This document shows positions 1-8,204 of a stretch of DNA of 64,000 bases, in pieces. The position numbers and the translations under genes are program-made. Source of the DNA: an uncultured Archangium sp. (GTDB lineage Bacteria; Myxococcota; Myxococcia; Myxococcales; Myxococcaceae); the NCBI GenBank assembly GCA_903905455.1, contig CAIVGN010000097.1, positions 62,001 to 126,000 on the forward strand, read 5' to 3'. The notes beneath the pieces are model-generated. The model was not told where the DNA came from and made no database searches. It saw only the letters and a list, made by a program, of their open reading frames with translations. Position 1 is the first letter of the stretch. Each line of letters begins with the position of its first letter.

Positions 1-558
1 CCGGTGATCCTCTTCCTCCACGGGAGCGGCGAGCGCGGTGACGACACACAGGCCCACCTCAAGAACGGCGTCGAGTCGCTCGTGGGCCAGCCGGCGATCA
101 TCGTGGCGCCGCAGTGCCCGGCCGACGACACCTGGGGCGGCAGTTGGTACGGCGGCGACTCGCGCACCCAGCGCACCGTGGTGAGCCTGGTGCGGGAGCT
201 CGGGCGAAGGCGCTCCGTCGACGCGGGGCGGATCAGCCTCATCGGCTACTCGATGGGGGCCATCGGCTCGTGGGCGATCATCGCGCGCTACCCCGAGCTG
301 TTCTGCGCGGCGGTGCCCATCGCGGGCGATCTCGAGCCCGAGTCGGCCCGCGGCCTCGCGCAGTTCCCCCTCTGGGCCTTCAATGGCGCGGACGATCGCC
401 TCGTGTTGCCCGAGCACACCCGGCAGGTCGCCTCGATGATGAAGCAGCTCGGGGGCGTCTTCCGCTACACCGAGTTTCCCGGGGTGGGCCACGACGCATG
501 GAAGCCCGCGTTCGCCACCCCGGAGCTGATGCCCTGGCTGCTCAGCCAGCGTCGCTGA
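1..558 (+). CDS. Alpha/beta hydrolase (esterase/depolymerase-like), 5' end cut by window
   Basis: The reading frame is open from base 1, so the true start lies upstream; about 185 residues are visible. The fold is the dienelactone hydrolase/phospholipase-carboxylesterase type. The visible N-terminus carries the oxyanion-hole strand ILFLHGSGERG, the nucleophile elbow is GYSMGA, the acid sits in NGADDRLV and the histidine in GVGHDAW, so the catalytic triad is complete. The GSGERG element resembles secreted peptidase/PHB-depolymerase-like esterases of the COG4099 type. Substrate and presence of a signal peptide cannot be judged because the N-terminus is missing. The next gene is on the same strand about 60 bases downstream and looks functionally unrelated. 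Confidence 0.85.
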   Translation, partial: PVILFLHGSGERGDDTQAHLKNGVESLVGQPAIIVAPQCPADDTWGGSWYGGDSRTQRTVVSLVRELGRRRSVDAGRISLIGYSMGAIGSWAIIARYPELFCAAVPIAGDLEPESARGLAQFPLWAFNGADDRLVLPEHTRQVASMMKQLGGVFRYTEFPGVGHDAWKPAFATPELMPWLLSQRR

Positions 559-618
559 GCTTTTCCGCTTCGGATCTTCAACTGGGGCATGGTGGGTCCG
601 TCCGGAAAGGGGCGTCCC

Positions 619-2640
619 ATGCCTTCAGCCCACGACTTCCTCGTCACGCTCGCCCTCGTCCTGGGGGTGGCGGCCGTGACCACGGTCGTCTTCCACTCGC
701 TGCGGCAGCCGGTGGTGCTGGGGTACCTGGTGGCGGGCGTGCTGGTGGGGCCGCACTTCTCGGCGTTCCCGCTCACCGCTGACACCTCGCTCATCCAGGC
801 CCTCTCGGAGCTGGGCGTCATCTTGCTGATGTTCTCGCTGGGCCTCGAGTTCAGGCTGGGGGCGTTGGCGCGGGTGGGGCCCACCGCGCTGGTGACCGGG
901 CTGTTCGAGAGCAGCGCCATGGTGTGGTTGGGTTACCTCGCGGCGCGCGCCTTCGGGTGGACGTCGCTGGAGAGCATCTTCACGGGCGCGGTGGTGGCCA
1001 TCTCCAGCACCACCATCGTCGCGCGGGCCTTCGACGACCTGAAGGTGAAGGACCCGGTCAAGGGCCTGGTGGTGGGCGTGCTGCTGGTCGAAGACCTCGT
1101 GGCCATCGTGCTCATGGCCTCGCTGACGGCGCTGGCCACCGGGGCCGGGCTCTCGGCCGGCGCGGTGGGGCTGACCCTCGCGCGGTTGGGAGCGTTCCTC
1201 GCGGCGCTGCTGATCGGTGGGTTGTTGCTGGTGCCGCGGGTGATGCGCCTGGTGCTCCGGCAGGGCCGCGACGAGATGGTGGTGGTGACCGCGGTCGGGC
1301 TCTCGTTCGGCTTCGCGCTGCTCGCGTCGTCCGCCGGCTACTCCGTGGCCCTCGGCGCGTTCATCGCCGGCTCGCTGGTGGCCGAGACGGGCGAAGGGCA
1401 CCGCGTGGAGCGCGCCGTTCGCCCGGTGCGCGATCTCTTCGCCGCGGTGTTCTTCGTCTCGGTGGGCATGCTGCTCGACCCGGCGCTGCTGACGACCGCC
1501 TGGCCCCTGGTGCTGGCCCTCGCGGCGCTGGTGCTGGTGGGCAAGGTGGTGCTGGTGACGCTGGGCGCCTTCATCACCGGCAACGGGGTGCGCACCGCGG
1601 TGCAGTCCGGCCTGAGCCTCGGGCAGATCGGCGAGTTCTCCTTCATCATCGCCGGCCTGGGTCTCTCGCTGGGCGCGACGGGACCCTCGCTGTACCCGGT
1701 GGCGGTCGCCGTCTCTGCGCTGACCACGCTGGTGACGCCGGCGCTCATTCGCGCCTCTCCGAAGCTGGCCGACGCGGTCGATCGCCGGCTGCCGCGCCGG
1801 CTGCAGACGCTGGTCTCGCTCTACGGGAGCTGGCTCGAGCGCCTCAAGCTGCACCGCCCGGGGTCGGTGTCCGCGGTGCGCAAGTACGTGCGCCTGCTGT
1901 TGATCGACGCGGGCTCGATCGTCGCCACCTTGATCGGCCTGTCGTTGCTCGAGTCGCGGCTGGTGGGCCTGTGGCGTTTCGGGTTGTTCGCGCTGGGCGG
2001 CGGCGTGCTGTTGACGGTCGGCTTCGGGCTGGCCCGTGGGCTGCGGGCGCTGGGCGACGCGCTGGCCACCCAGGCCTTGCCTGCGGCGGGGCGGGTGGAT
2101 CTCGCGCGGTCTCCCCGGGCGGCGCTGGCGGCCCTCTTCCGCGTGGTGGTGATGGTGCTGGTGCTCGCGCCGGCCCTCGCCCTGCTCACGCCCTTTCTTC
2201 CCCCGCTGTGGCTGACGGCAATGACGGTGCTGCTGCTGCTCTCGCTGCTGGTGTCGTTCTGGCGTCGCGCGACGGACTTCGAGGGGCACCTGCGCGCCGG
2301 CGCCGAGGTGGTCGCGGCGGCCTTGAGCCAGAACCGCGCGGCGTCGCACGCCGACCCGCTCCACGCCGTGCGCGAGCAACTTCCGGGGTTGGGCGAGCCC
2401 GCGTCGTGCGTCATCTCCGAGGGCAGCGCCGCCGCGGGGAAAACCCTCGCCGAGCTCAACCTGCGCGGCCTGACGGGCGCGACGGTGCTGGCGATCCATC
2501 GGGGCGGGGGGGACGTGGTGCTGCCCACCGCGAAGGAGCAGCTGTCCGTGGGCGACGTGCTCGCGCTGGCCGGCACCACCGCGTCGGTCGAGGCCGCGCG
2601 CGCCCTGCTCGGCGCCGCGGGAGCACCCGCGGTCGGCTGA
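619..2640 (+). CDS. CPA2-family cation:proton antiporter with C-terminal TrkA-C domain
   Basis: A 673-residue inner-membrane protein of the KefB/YbaL type exchanging K+ or Na+ for protons. The N-terminal half (about residues 10-390) is the Na+/H+ exchanger domain, with FHSLRQPVVLGYLVAGVLVG near the start and typical segments such as SSTTIVARAF and LVEDLVAIVLM. A second hydrophobic block (about residues 425-560) adds several more membrane segments. The last 70 residues form a TrkA-C ligand-binding domain; no Rossmann-type TrkA-N domain is visible, unlike KefC. I chose ATG 619 over an in-frame ATG at 589 because a purine-rich ribosome site (GGAAAGGGG, 603-611) precedes it at good spacing. Ion specificity is inferred only from the family. 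Confidence 0.9.
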   Translation: MPSAHDFLVTLALVLGVAAVTTVVFHSLRQPVVLGYLVAGVLVGPHFSAFPLTADTSLIQALSELGVILLMFSLGLEFRLGALARVGPTALVTGLFESSAMVWLGYLAARAFGWTSLESIFTGAVVAISSTTIVARAFDDLKVKDPVKGLVVGVLLVEDLVAIVLMASLTALATGAGLSAGAVGLTLARLGAFLAALLIGGLLLVPRVMRLVLRQGRDEMVVVTAVGLSFGFALLASSAGYSVALGAFIAGSLVAETGEGHRVERAVRPVRDLFAAVFFVSVGMLLDPALLTTAWPLVLALAALVLVGKVVLVTLGAFITGNGVRTAVQSGLSLGQIGEFSFIIAGLGLSLGATGPSLYPVAVAVSALTTLVTPALIRASPKLADAVDRRLPRRLQTLVSLYGSWLERLKLHRPGSVSAVRKYVRLLLIDAGSIVATLIGLSLLESRLVGLWRFGLFALGGGVLLTVGFGLARGLRALGDALATQALPAAGRVDLARSPRAALAALFRVVVMVLVLAPALALLTPFLPPLWLTAMTVLLLLSLLVSFWRRATDFEGHLRAGAEVVAAALSQNRAASHADPLHAVREQLPGLGEPASCVISEGSAAAGKTLAELNLRGLTGATVLAIHRGGGDVVLPTAKEQLSVGDVLALAGTTASVEAARALLGAAGAPAVG

Positions 2641-2656
2641 GCGGACCGCGCGTCGC

Positions 2657-2947
2657 TCACTTCACGGTGACGCGGAACACCTGGCGCAGCCCGTTGATGG
2701 AGCGCGCGGAGCAGGTCGTCGTGCCGGCCTTCACCCCGACGATCTGCAGGCCCTTCTGTCCCTCGCGCTGCGTGGCGACCGCGGTGTCGTCGCAGATGCC
2801 CGAGTCGGCCGGGCACACGACCTTCCCCGACGCGCACAGGTCGTACGTCTCGCCCACCTTCAGCGAGAGCGGGACCGCGTCGTCAGCGCGCACGCCGAAG
2901 CTCAACAGGCACAGCGTCACGGCGGCGGTGCGGACGGTGGAGTTCAT
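2657..2947 (-). CDS. Small secreted protein resembling the pilus-assembly N-terminal domain
   Basis: 96 residues starting at the ATG whose complement is at 2945-2947. A Sec signal peptide is clear (TAAVTLCLLSFGVRADD), leaving a mature domain of about 75 residues. That domain has the layout of the secretin/CpaC N-terminal domain (Pfam T2SS-T3SS_pil_N): an LKVGETYDL strand, a central DTAVATQ segment and the closing VGVKAGTTTCSA turn. Four mature cysteines could form two disulfides. It stands alone, not in a pilus locus, and faces the antiporter gene convergently. A periplasmic location is well supported; the domain assignment is tentative and the function unknown. Confidence 0.7.
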   Translation of the reverse strand: MNSTVRTAAVTLCLLSFGVRADDAVPLSLKVGETYDLCASGKVVCPADSGICDDTAVATQREGQKGLQIVGVKAGTTTCSARSINGLRQVFRVTVK

Positions 2948-3046
2948 GGCCCGACCATAACGGCTCGAGCACTTCCCACGGCCCCACGCGCACATTCTTC
3001 GCCGAGATAACGGGGCGGGGCGCTGTCGAGCGGGTGAGAGAGCCCC

Positions 3047-3598
3047 ATGAAGTTCCATCGCACGACGGCGCTGCTGGTGTTGGCCCTTCTCTCGTCATCT
3101 GCGTGGGCCCAGCCGGTCCAGAGCGCTCTCGGGCCCGAAGATCCGGGGCGTCGCATCCGCCTGGGGTTCTCCGTCGACGGCGGCCTCCACCTGCTCGAGC
3201 CCATGGGCGTCTTCGGCGTCGAGGCGCACATCGGGTTCCAGGTCACCAACATGTTCGGCGTCTTCGGCGTGGTGGGGGGCAAGTTCGGCTTCGGCGCCCC
3301 GGGCACGCGGATGATCTCCGGCTACCTGGCCACGCTCTCGGAGCTCTTCCTGCTCGACCTGATCTACGTCGCCGCGGGGCCCGCCCTCGGGGTGACGGCG
3401 ATCTCCACCCAGGCCTTCGCGACCACGGGCTTCGCCCCCGGCATCGACCTGCGCTTCGGCATCGGCATCGGGCGTGAACGCCTGGGCTGGTTCGGTCGCG
3501 GCGGCTTGAACGTCGGCCTCGACGCGCTGCTGCTGTTTCACCCGGCGGTCGGCCTCAGCTTCGTGCCCATGGTGCAGGTCGGCTACGAGTGGAGGTGA
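3047..3598 (+). CDS. Outer-membrane beta-barrel-like secreted protein
   Basis: 183 residues with a textbook signal peptide (TTALLVLALLSSSAWAQ) cleaved after AWA. The rest consists of alternating hydrophobic/glycine-rich strands (VDGGLHLL, FGVFGVVGGKFGFGA, LRFGIGIG, MVQVGYEWR), ending in an aromatic-containing strand as expected of a small outer-membrane barrel. No catalytic motif is visible. It is divergent from the preceding small secreted protein, with about 100 bases between the starts. I cannot assign a specific family. Confidence 0.75.
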   Translation: MKFHRTTALLVLALLSSSAWAQPVQSALGPEDPGRRIRLGFSVDGGLHLLEPMGVFGVEAHIGFQVTNMFGVFGVVGGKFGFGAPGTRMISGYLATLSELFLLDLIYVAAGPALGVTAISTQAFATTGFAPGIDLRFGIGIGRERLGWFGRGGLNVGLDALLLFHPAVGLSFVPMVQVGYEWR

Positions 3599-3657
3599 GC
3601 CCGCATCGAACTGATGCCATGGCGGCTCTCTCCGCGACTACGTCGCCACCCAGGTAG

Positions 3658-3669
3658 CAGTGATCACTG
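3658..3669. promoter_or_regulatory. 12-bp perfect palindrome in the intergenic region (possible operator)
   Basis: CAGTGATCACTG is its own reverse complement and lies about 65 bases before the start of the 30-residue membrane protein. It could be a dimeric regulator site, but palindromes of this size arise by chance several times in 64 kb, so the call is weak. Confidence 0.2.
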
Positions 3670-3734
3670 GAGTCGCGGTCGTGGCCCCGATTGCGCAAGG
3701 ACCTCCTCGAACCGCAACACCCAAGGGGTCCACC

Positions 3735-3827
3735 ATGAGCAACACCACGCTGATCCTCGTCATCGTCCTGGCCGTCGTCGTCTTCGGTGGTGGCGGCGGC
3801 TACTACTGGTCGCGCCGCGGCCGCTGA
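3735..3827 (+). CDS. 30-residue single-span membrane protein
   Basis: A very short gene: ATG at 3735, TGA at 3825, preceded by an AAGGGG ribosome site at 3723-3728. The product is a hydrophobic helix (TLILVIVLAVVVFGGGGGYY) with a short N-terminus and an Arg-rich end (WSRRGR), so it should insert with the basic end in the cytoplasm. It resembles tiny single-span proteins of the DUF3309 kind in size and composition, but I cannot confirm membership. The stop is only a few bases from the convergent stop of the Mpo1-like gene. Codon use and the ribosome site support a real gene; function unknown. Confidence 0.6.
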   Translation: MSNTTLILVIVLAVVVFGGGGGYYWSRRGR

Positions 3828-3832
3828 GTCGC

Positions 3833-4363
3833 CTACTTCGCCGTGACGCGGAGGTCCTGACGCAGCCGGGTCGGTCCGGAGATGCGCTCGACCTCCGCCT
3901 TCACCTCGCTGCGCAGCCCGAGCATGAAGCCGGCCTCGGCGGTGACGAACAACGGCCCCACCAGCAGCCCCACGAGATCGTCGACGAACGCGGGCTTCTT
4001 TCCCTCGAAGTAGTGGCCGACGAACTGGATCACCCAGCCCACCACGAACAGGCCCACCGAGCCGCCCAGCCAGACCGCCGTGGCCTGCGCCGCGAGGAAC
4101 GACGAGGCGAAGGCACACAGTCCGAGCAACGCCGCCATCACCGCGCCGAAGCGCAGGTCGAGGCGCAGGTAGAAAACGGTCGCCGCGGGCACCGCCAACC
4201 ACACCGGCGAGAGCACCACGCCGCCCAACTCGAAGCCCGGCCGTGACAGCAACGAGGTGACCGCGAGCACGATCATCGGCACCCCGAAGAAGTGGGTGGC
4301 GATGTTGCGCGGGTCGCGGTGGTACGCGGCGTAGGTCGAGAGCTGCTTGATGAGCGGGTTCAT
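3833..4363 (-). CDS. Mpo1-like (DUF962/YGL010w) integral membrane protein
   Basis: 176 residues, the usual size of the Mpo1/COG4539 family. The yeast member is an Fe(II)-dependent dioxygenase that removes one carbon from 2-hydroxy fatty acids. Family marks are YHRDPRNIATHFFGVPM near the start (His15, His24), four to five membrane segments, and FVGHYFEGKKPAF before the last hydrophobic block, which supplies further conserved histidines for metal. Bacterial members are usually annotated only as DUF962; the reaction in this organism is inferred. The start ATG has an AGGAC ribosome site upstream. It is divergent from the Crp-type regulator. Confidence 0.85.
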   Translation of the reverse strand: MNPLIKQLSTYAAYHRDPRNIATHFFGVPMIVLAVTSLLSRPGFELGGVVLSPVWLAVPAATVFYLRLDLRFGAVMAALLGLCAFASSFLAAQATAVWLGGSVGLFVVGWVIQFVGHYFEGKKPAFVDDLVGLLVGPLFVTAEAGFMLGLRSEVKAEVERISGPTRLRQDLRVTAK

Positions 4364-4437
4364 GGGCGGGTCCTGTGTGAGAGACTATGCACTCCCGGCC
4401 CCAGTCCACTCTGTCGGCTCCGCGACATTCTCTGAAG

Positions 4438-5142
4438 ATGCCCAAATCTGTTCGTGATTACCGGCAGTTGTTGCTCGCGGGGCGCTGGTTCCAGGGGCTC
4501 CCGGCTCCGTTCCAGGACGCGCTGCTGGCGGCCGCGGTGCTCCGCGAGGTGCCCGAAGGTGGGCGCCTGTTCTCGCGGGGCGACGCGCCGGACGGGCTCT
4601 ACGCGACGCTCGAGGGCGGCTTCTGCGTCACCGGCCTGGGGGAGGGCGGCAAGGAGGCGGTGCTGGCGGTGGTCGAGGCGCCCCAATGGTTCGGGGAGAT
4701 CGCGGTCTTCGACGGGCTCGCCCGCACCCACGACGCCACCGCCGCCGTCGACTCCACGGTGCTCCACGTGCCGTCTGCCGCGCTCGATGCGCTCTTGCAG
4801 GCGCACCCCGCGTGGTGGCGCGACCTGGCGCTCCTGGTCACCGCCAAGCTGCGGCTGGCCTTCGTGATGATGGAAGACACCGCCCTGTTGCCGCTGGCCC
4901 CCCGGGTGGCCCGGCGCCTGGTGCTGATGGCCGAGGGCTACGGTGAGTGGAGCGATCGCTCGCGCCGCGTGGTGCAGGTGCGCCAGGAGCTGCTGGCGGC
5001 CATGGTGTCCTCGTCGCGCCAGACCACCAACCAGGTGCTCAAGGAGCTCGAGGCCCGGGGGCTGCTCAAGCTGGCCTACGGGGAGATCGAGATCCTCGAC
5101 CTGGCCGGCCTGCGCGCGGTGTCCGCTGGCGGTGCCCTGTGA
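4438..5142 (+). CDS. Crp/Fnr-family transcriptional regulator
   Basis: About 234 residues from ATG 4438; an in-frame ATG at 4387 would add 17 residues and cannot be excluded. The N-terminal cyclic-nucleotide-binding fold runs from LFSRGDAPDGLYATLEGG through WFGEIAVFDG; the C-terminal Crp-type winged helix contains VRQELLAAMVSSSRQTTNQV as recognition helix-turn-helix. The phosphate-binding cassette lacks the canonical RTA of cAMP-binding Crp, so the ligand is uncertain, and there are no N-terminal iron-sulfur cysteines as in Fnr. It ends 24 bases before queA on the same strand, so it may be co-transcribed with that block without necessarily regulating it. Confidence 0.88.
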   Translation: MPKSVRDYRQLLLAGRWFQGLPAPFQDALLAAAVLREVPEGGRLFSRGDAPDGLYATLEGGFCVTGLGEGGKEAVLAVVEAPQWFGEIAVFDGLARTHDATAAVDSTVLHVPSAALDALLQAHPAWWRDLALLVTAKLRLAFVMMEDTALLPLAPRVARRLVLMAEGYGEWSDRSRRVVQVRQELLAAMVSSSRQTTNQVLKELEARGLLKLAYGEIEILDLAGLRAVSAGGAL

Positions 5143-5166
5143 GTTGGCGTACGCGCTGACCCCGCC

Positions 5167-6228
5167 GTGCACACCGACGACTTCGACTTCTCGCTCCCGC
5201 CCGAGCTCATTGCTCAGGGCCCCCTGGCCGACCGCGACGCGAGCCGCTTGTTGCACGTGCGAAGGCCCAGTGGGCGGGTGCAACATCGCTCGTTCCGCGA
5301 GCTCCCAGCGCTGCTGCGCGCAGGCGACGTGTTGGTGTTCAACGACTCGCGCGTCATCCCTGCGCGGCTCCTGGGCAAGAAGAAGGGCAGCGGCGGCAAG
5401 GCCGAGCTGCTGCTCATCCGCCCCAGCACCGACGTCGACACCGAGGCCGCGCTCAAGGCCCAGGCCGGCGGCACCGTGTGGACCTGCCTGGGCCAGTCGT
5501 CGAAGGGCTTCCGCCCCGGCATGGAGCTCGAGTTCGACGCCGGCCTCACCGCCACCGTGCTCGAGGCCGCGGGCGGCGGCGAGTACCGGGTGAAGTTCAC
5601 CTCGCCCATGGCCACCCTCGAGGAAGCCATCGCCCGCGCCGGCAAGCTGCCGCTGCCCCCGTACATCACCCGCGACGTCGAGCTGTCCGACGCCGAGCGC
5701 TACCAGACCGTGTTCTCCCGCCGCGTGGGCTCGGTGGCCGCGCCCACCGCCGGGCTGCACTTCACCGAAGGCACGCTGGCTGAGCTGGCGGCCAGGGGCG
5801 TCGAGGTGCGCTTCGTGAGCCTCGAGGTCGGCCCGGGCACGTTTTTGCCGGTGCGAGAGGGGCCTGTTGCAGAGCACAAGATGCACGAAGAGCGGGCGCG
5901 CATCAGCCCCGAGACCTGGGCCGCCATCGTCCGGGCGAAGGCCGAGCAGCGGCGGGTGATCGCCGTGGGCACCACCGTGGTGCGCACCCTCGAGAGCGTG
6001 CCGGCCGACCGGGCCCACTTCGCCACTTCGATCTTCATCACCCCCGGCTTCCAGTTCCGCGTGGTGGACGCCCTGTTCACCAACTTCCACCTCCCGAAGT
6101 CGACGCTGGTCATGCTCGTCAGCGCCTTCCTGGGTCGCGAGCAGACGCTGGCCGCCTATGCCGAGGCGATCCGCGAGCAGTACCGCTTCTTCTCCTACGG
6201 CGACGCCATGTTCATCGAGGCCGACTGA
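5167..6228 (+). CDS. queA: tRNA preQ1(34) S-adenosylmethionine ribosyltransferase-isomerase
   Basis: 353 residues, full length for QueA, which transfers and rearranges the ribosyl group of S-adenosylmethionine onto preQ1 at tRNA position 34 to give epoxyqueuosine. Recognisable blocks are DFDFSLPPELIAQGPLADRD at the N-terminus, VLVFNDSRVIPARLLG, a PLPPYI element, the central VAAPTAGLHFT and the C-terminal ALFTNFHLPKSTLVMLVSAF. Translation starts at GTG 5167; no ATG fits. The stop is only two bases before the tgt start, so the two steps of queuosine synthesis are translationally linked. Confidence 0.97.
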   Translation: MHTDDFDFSLPPELIAQGPLADRDASRLLHVRRPSGRVQHRSFRELPALLRAGDVLVFNDSRVIPARLLGKKKGSGGKAELLLIRPSTDVDTEAALKAQAGGTVWTCLGQSSKGFRPGMELEFDAGLTATVLEAAGGGEYRVKFTSPMATLEEAIARAGKLPLPPYITRDVELSDAERYQTVFSRRVGSVAAPTAGLHFTEGTLAELAARGVEVRFVSLEVGPGTFLPVREGPVAEHKMHEERARISPETWAAIVRAKAEQRRVIAVGTTVVRTLESVPADRAHFATSIFITPGFQFRVVDALFTNFHLPKSTLVMLVSAFLGREQTLAAYAEAIREQYRFFSYGDAMFIEAD

Positions 6229-6230
6229 AA

Positions 6231-7394
6231 ATGCCCCTTCCTTCCCCTGAGCTGCGCGGCGACCAGCGCGTGCCCCCGTCTTTGGTGAAGTTCGAGCTGC
6301 TGCACGTCTGCGCCCAGACCGGCGCGCGGCGGGGCCGGCTGCACACCCCCCACGGCACCATCGAGACCCCGGTGTTCATGCCGGTGGGGACGGCCGGATC
6401 GGTGAAGGCCATCGCCCCCGACGATCTCCACACCCTGGGGGCGAAGATCATCCTCGGGAACACCTACCACCTGATGCTCCGCCCCGGAGAGCAGCTGATC
6501 GGCGACCTGGGGGGGCTCCACAAGTTCATCTCGTGGGACCGGGCGATGCTCACCGACTCCGGCGGCTTCCAGGTCTACAGCCTCTCGGAGAAGCGGAAGA
6601 TCACCGAGGAGGGCGCGGCCTTCCAGAGCCACCTCGACGGCAGCAAGCACATGCTCACCCCCGAGCGGAGCATCGAGATCCAGGAGGTGCTGGGCGCCGA
6701 CATCATCATGGCCTTCGACGAGTGCCCGCCGGCCCTGTCGGAGCGCAGCTACATGGAGCCCTCGCTCGACCGCACCACGCGCTGGCTGCACCGCTGCGTC
6801 AAGGCGTGGAACCGCCAGCGCAGCTCGCTCTTCGGCATCGTGCAGGGCGGGCTCTTCGAGGACCTCCGCCGGCGCCACGCCGAGGAGATCTGCGCCCTCG
6901 ACCTGCCCGGCTACGCGCTGGGGGGCTTCGCCGTCGGCGAGGAGCCCGCGCAGATGCACGCCGGGGTCGCCTTCTCAGCCCCGCTGCTGCCGAAGGACAA
7001 GCCGCGCTACCTCATGGGCGTGGGCACGCCCCTGGACCTGGTGACCTGCGTCGGCTCGGGCGTGGACATGTTCGACTGCGTGCTGCCCACCCGCAGCGCC
7101 CGCAATTCCCTGCTCTTCACCTCCGAGGGGAAGCTGGTCATCAAGAACGCCCGCTACGCCCGGGACGAGCGGCCCCTGGACCCGAAGTGCGGCTGCTACA
7201 CCTGCCGCAACTTCTCGCGGGCGTACCTGCGCCACCTCTTCGTCTCGCAGGAGCTGGTGGCGATGCGCCTCAACACCCTGCACAACCTGCACTTCTTCCT
7301 GAACCTCATGACCGAGGCCCAGGCGGCCATCGAGGCCGACCGCTACGGCGACTTCCTCAAGGAGTTCCACGCAAGGCCGCAGACCCCCCCCTGA
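6231..7394 (+). CDS. tgt: tRNA-guanine(34) transglycosylase
   Basis: 387 residues. The enzyme exchanges guanine 34 of tRNAs with GUN anticodons for preQ1. Visible marks: TPVFMPVGTAGSVKA, the base-binding DSGGFQVYSL, AFDECPP, the GIVQGGLF loop, FDCVLPTRSARNSLLF with the nucleophile aspartate, and the zinc site beginning CGCYTCRNFSRAYLRHLF. It is somewhat longer than E. coli Tgt because of about 20 extra N-terminal residues before VKFELL; an internal start at GTG 6282 is possible. It follows queA with two bases between. Unlike in E. coli the next gene on this strand is not immediately yajC, because an antisense lipoprotein gene lies between. Confidence 0.97.
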   Translation: MPLPSPELRGDQRVPPSLVKFELLHVCAQTGARRGRLHTPHGTIETPVFMPVGTAGSVKAIAPDDLHTLGAKIILGNTYHLMLRPGEQLIGDLGGLHKFISWDRAMLTDSGGFQVYSLSEKRKITEEGAAFQSHLDGSKHMLTPERSIEIQEVLGADIIMAFDECPPALSERSYMEPSLDRTTRWLHRCVKAWNRQRSSLFGIVQGGLFEDLRRRHAEEICALDLPGYALGGFAVGEEPAQMHAGVAFSAPLLPKDKPRYLMGVGTPLDLVTCVGSGVDMFDCVLPTRSARNSLLFTSEGKLVIKNARYARDERPLDPKCGCYTCRNFSRAYLRHLFVSQELVAMRLNTLHNLHFFLNLMTEAQAAIEADRYGDFLKEFHARPQTPP

Positions 7395-7408
7395 GGGCGG
7401 GTGTCGGC

Positions 7409-7759
7409 TCAGCGGGGCTGCGTCGCCAACCAGGCCGCCGACGGGCGGCAGGCGCTCTGGGTGCCACCCGGGTGCGTCAGCACGCACTCGAAGTTGGCCC
7501 GGCAGTCGCTGTCGAGCTGGCAGGGCGTGCTGCACACCAACTGGTCGGCGCCGAAGTTGCTGCACAGGGTCCCCGTGGGGCAATCCCGGGTCTGGCCGGG
7601 CTCGGTGCAGCCCCGGGTACAGAAGCCACCGGGCGCCGCGTGGCATTCCTGGGCCGGTTCGCAGTCGTCGCGGTTGTTGCAGGCCACCCCCGCACTGGTG
7701 AGGTTGCAGCCAGCAAGGACGAGCAGCGAGACCGCGCCAAGGAGCAGGTGCCGTTTCAT
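7409..7759 (-). CDS. Small Cys-rich lipoprotein
   Basis: 116 residues, started at the ATG just before the signal peptide KRHLLLGAVSLLVLAGC; LAGC is a lipobox, so the mature N-terminal Cys should be lipidated. The mature part has twelve further cysteines in short modules such as DCEPAQECHAA, FCTRGC, DCPTGTLC and DCRANFECV. These resemble the Cys modules in the giant lipoproteins at 21664-28727 and in the lipoprotein at 40477. It lies antisense between tgt and yajC, 14 bases from the tgt stop, and is divergent from yajC. Function unknown; disulfide-stabilised, membrane-anchored display is the reasonable inference. Confidence 0.75.
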   Translation of the reverse strand: MKRHLLLGAVSLLVLAGCNLTSAGVACNNRDDCEPAQECHAAPGGFCTRGCTEPGQTRDCPTGTLCSNFGADQLVCSTPCQLDSDCRANFECVLTHPGGTQSACRPSAAWLATQPR

Positions 7760-7797
7760 GAGCGAGCGCGCGTAGCACAACTCTCATTTGTGTGCGC

Positions 7798-7826
7798 TTG
7801 CCGCGTACCCCCCTCGGGGCTATACG
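7798..7826 (+). promoter_or_regulatory. Candidate sigma-70 promoter for yajC-secD-secF
   Basis: TTGCCG at 7798-7803 and TATACG at 7821-7826 are separated by exactly 17 bases; each matches four of six consensus positions. Transcription would start near 7833, leaving a leader of about 36 bases before the yajC ATG. The position fits the need for a separate promoter, because the lipoprotein gene between tgt and yajC runs the other way. Confidence 0.45.
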
Positions 7827-7868
7827 GCGCGCCTCTTGATCACCACGTCACTCCCGACACTTCCCGTG

Positions 7869-8201
7869 ATGTTCGCTCAAGCCGCTCCCGGCGGCGGCGG
7901 CCTCATGAACATCCTCTTCTTCGGCGCGCTCTTCGCGATCATGTACTTCGTGTTGATCCGCCCGCAGCAGCGGCAAGCCAAGGAACAGCAGGTTTTGCTG
8001 TCCGCCCTGAAGAAGGGCGATGACGTGATCACCACCGGGGGAATCCTCGGGAAGATCTACGCAGTGGACGAGAAGGTCATCACGCTCGAGATCGCCTCGG
8101 GTGTGAAGGTGCGGATGCTCAAGGGCTCCGTGCAGGGAAAAGTCACCGTCGAGCCGGCGAAGTCGCCTGAGTCGACCGAAGCCAAGAAAGAGGAGAAGTG
8201 A
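7869..8201 (+). CDS. yajC: Preprotein translocase subunit YajC
   Basis: 110 residues, the normal size. YajC is a small single-span partner of SecDF in the inner membrane. The helix NILFFGALFAIMYFVLIRPQ is followed by the family hallmark RPQQRQAKEQQ and by a cytoplasmic domain with LKKGDDVITTGGILGKIYAV. I chose ATG 7869 (MFAQAAPGGGG), which gives the usual short N-terminus; an upstream in-frame ATG would add 27 unrelated residues. The Lys/Glu-rich tail ends three bases before secD, so the genes are co-transcribed. Confidence 0.95.
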   Translation: MFAQAAPGGGGLMNILFFGALFAIMYFVLIRPQQRQAKEQQVLLSALKKGDDVITTGGILGKIYAVDEKVITLEIASGVKVRMLKGSVQGKVTVEPAKSPESTEAKKEEK

Positions 8202-8204
8202 GCG

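Noticed and set aside
625-2499. Long open frame on the minus strand opposite the antiporter gene (624 codons)
   Set aside because: The product is full of His, Gln, Arg and Glu with no fold-like pattern. It is the usual shadow of a GC-rich gene; the plus-strand frame has clear membrane helices and a TrkA-C domain.
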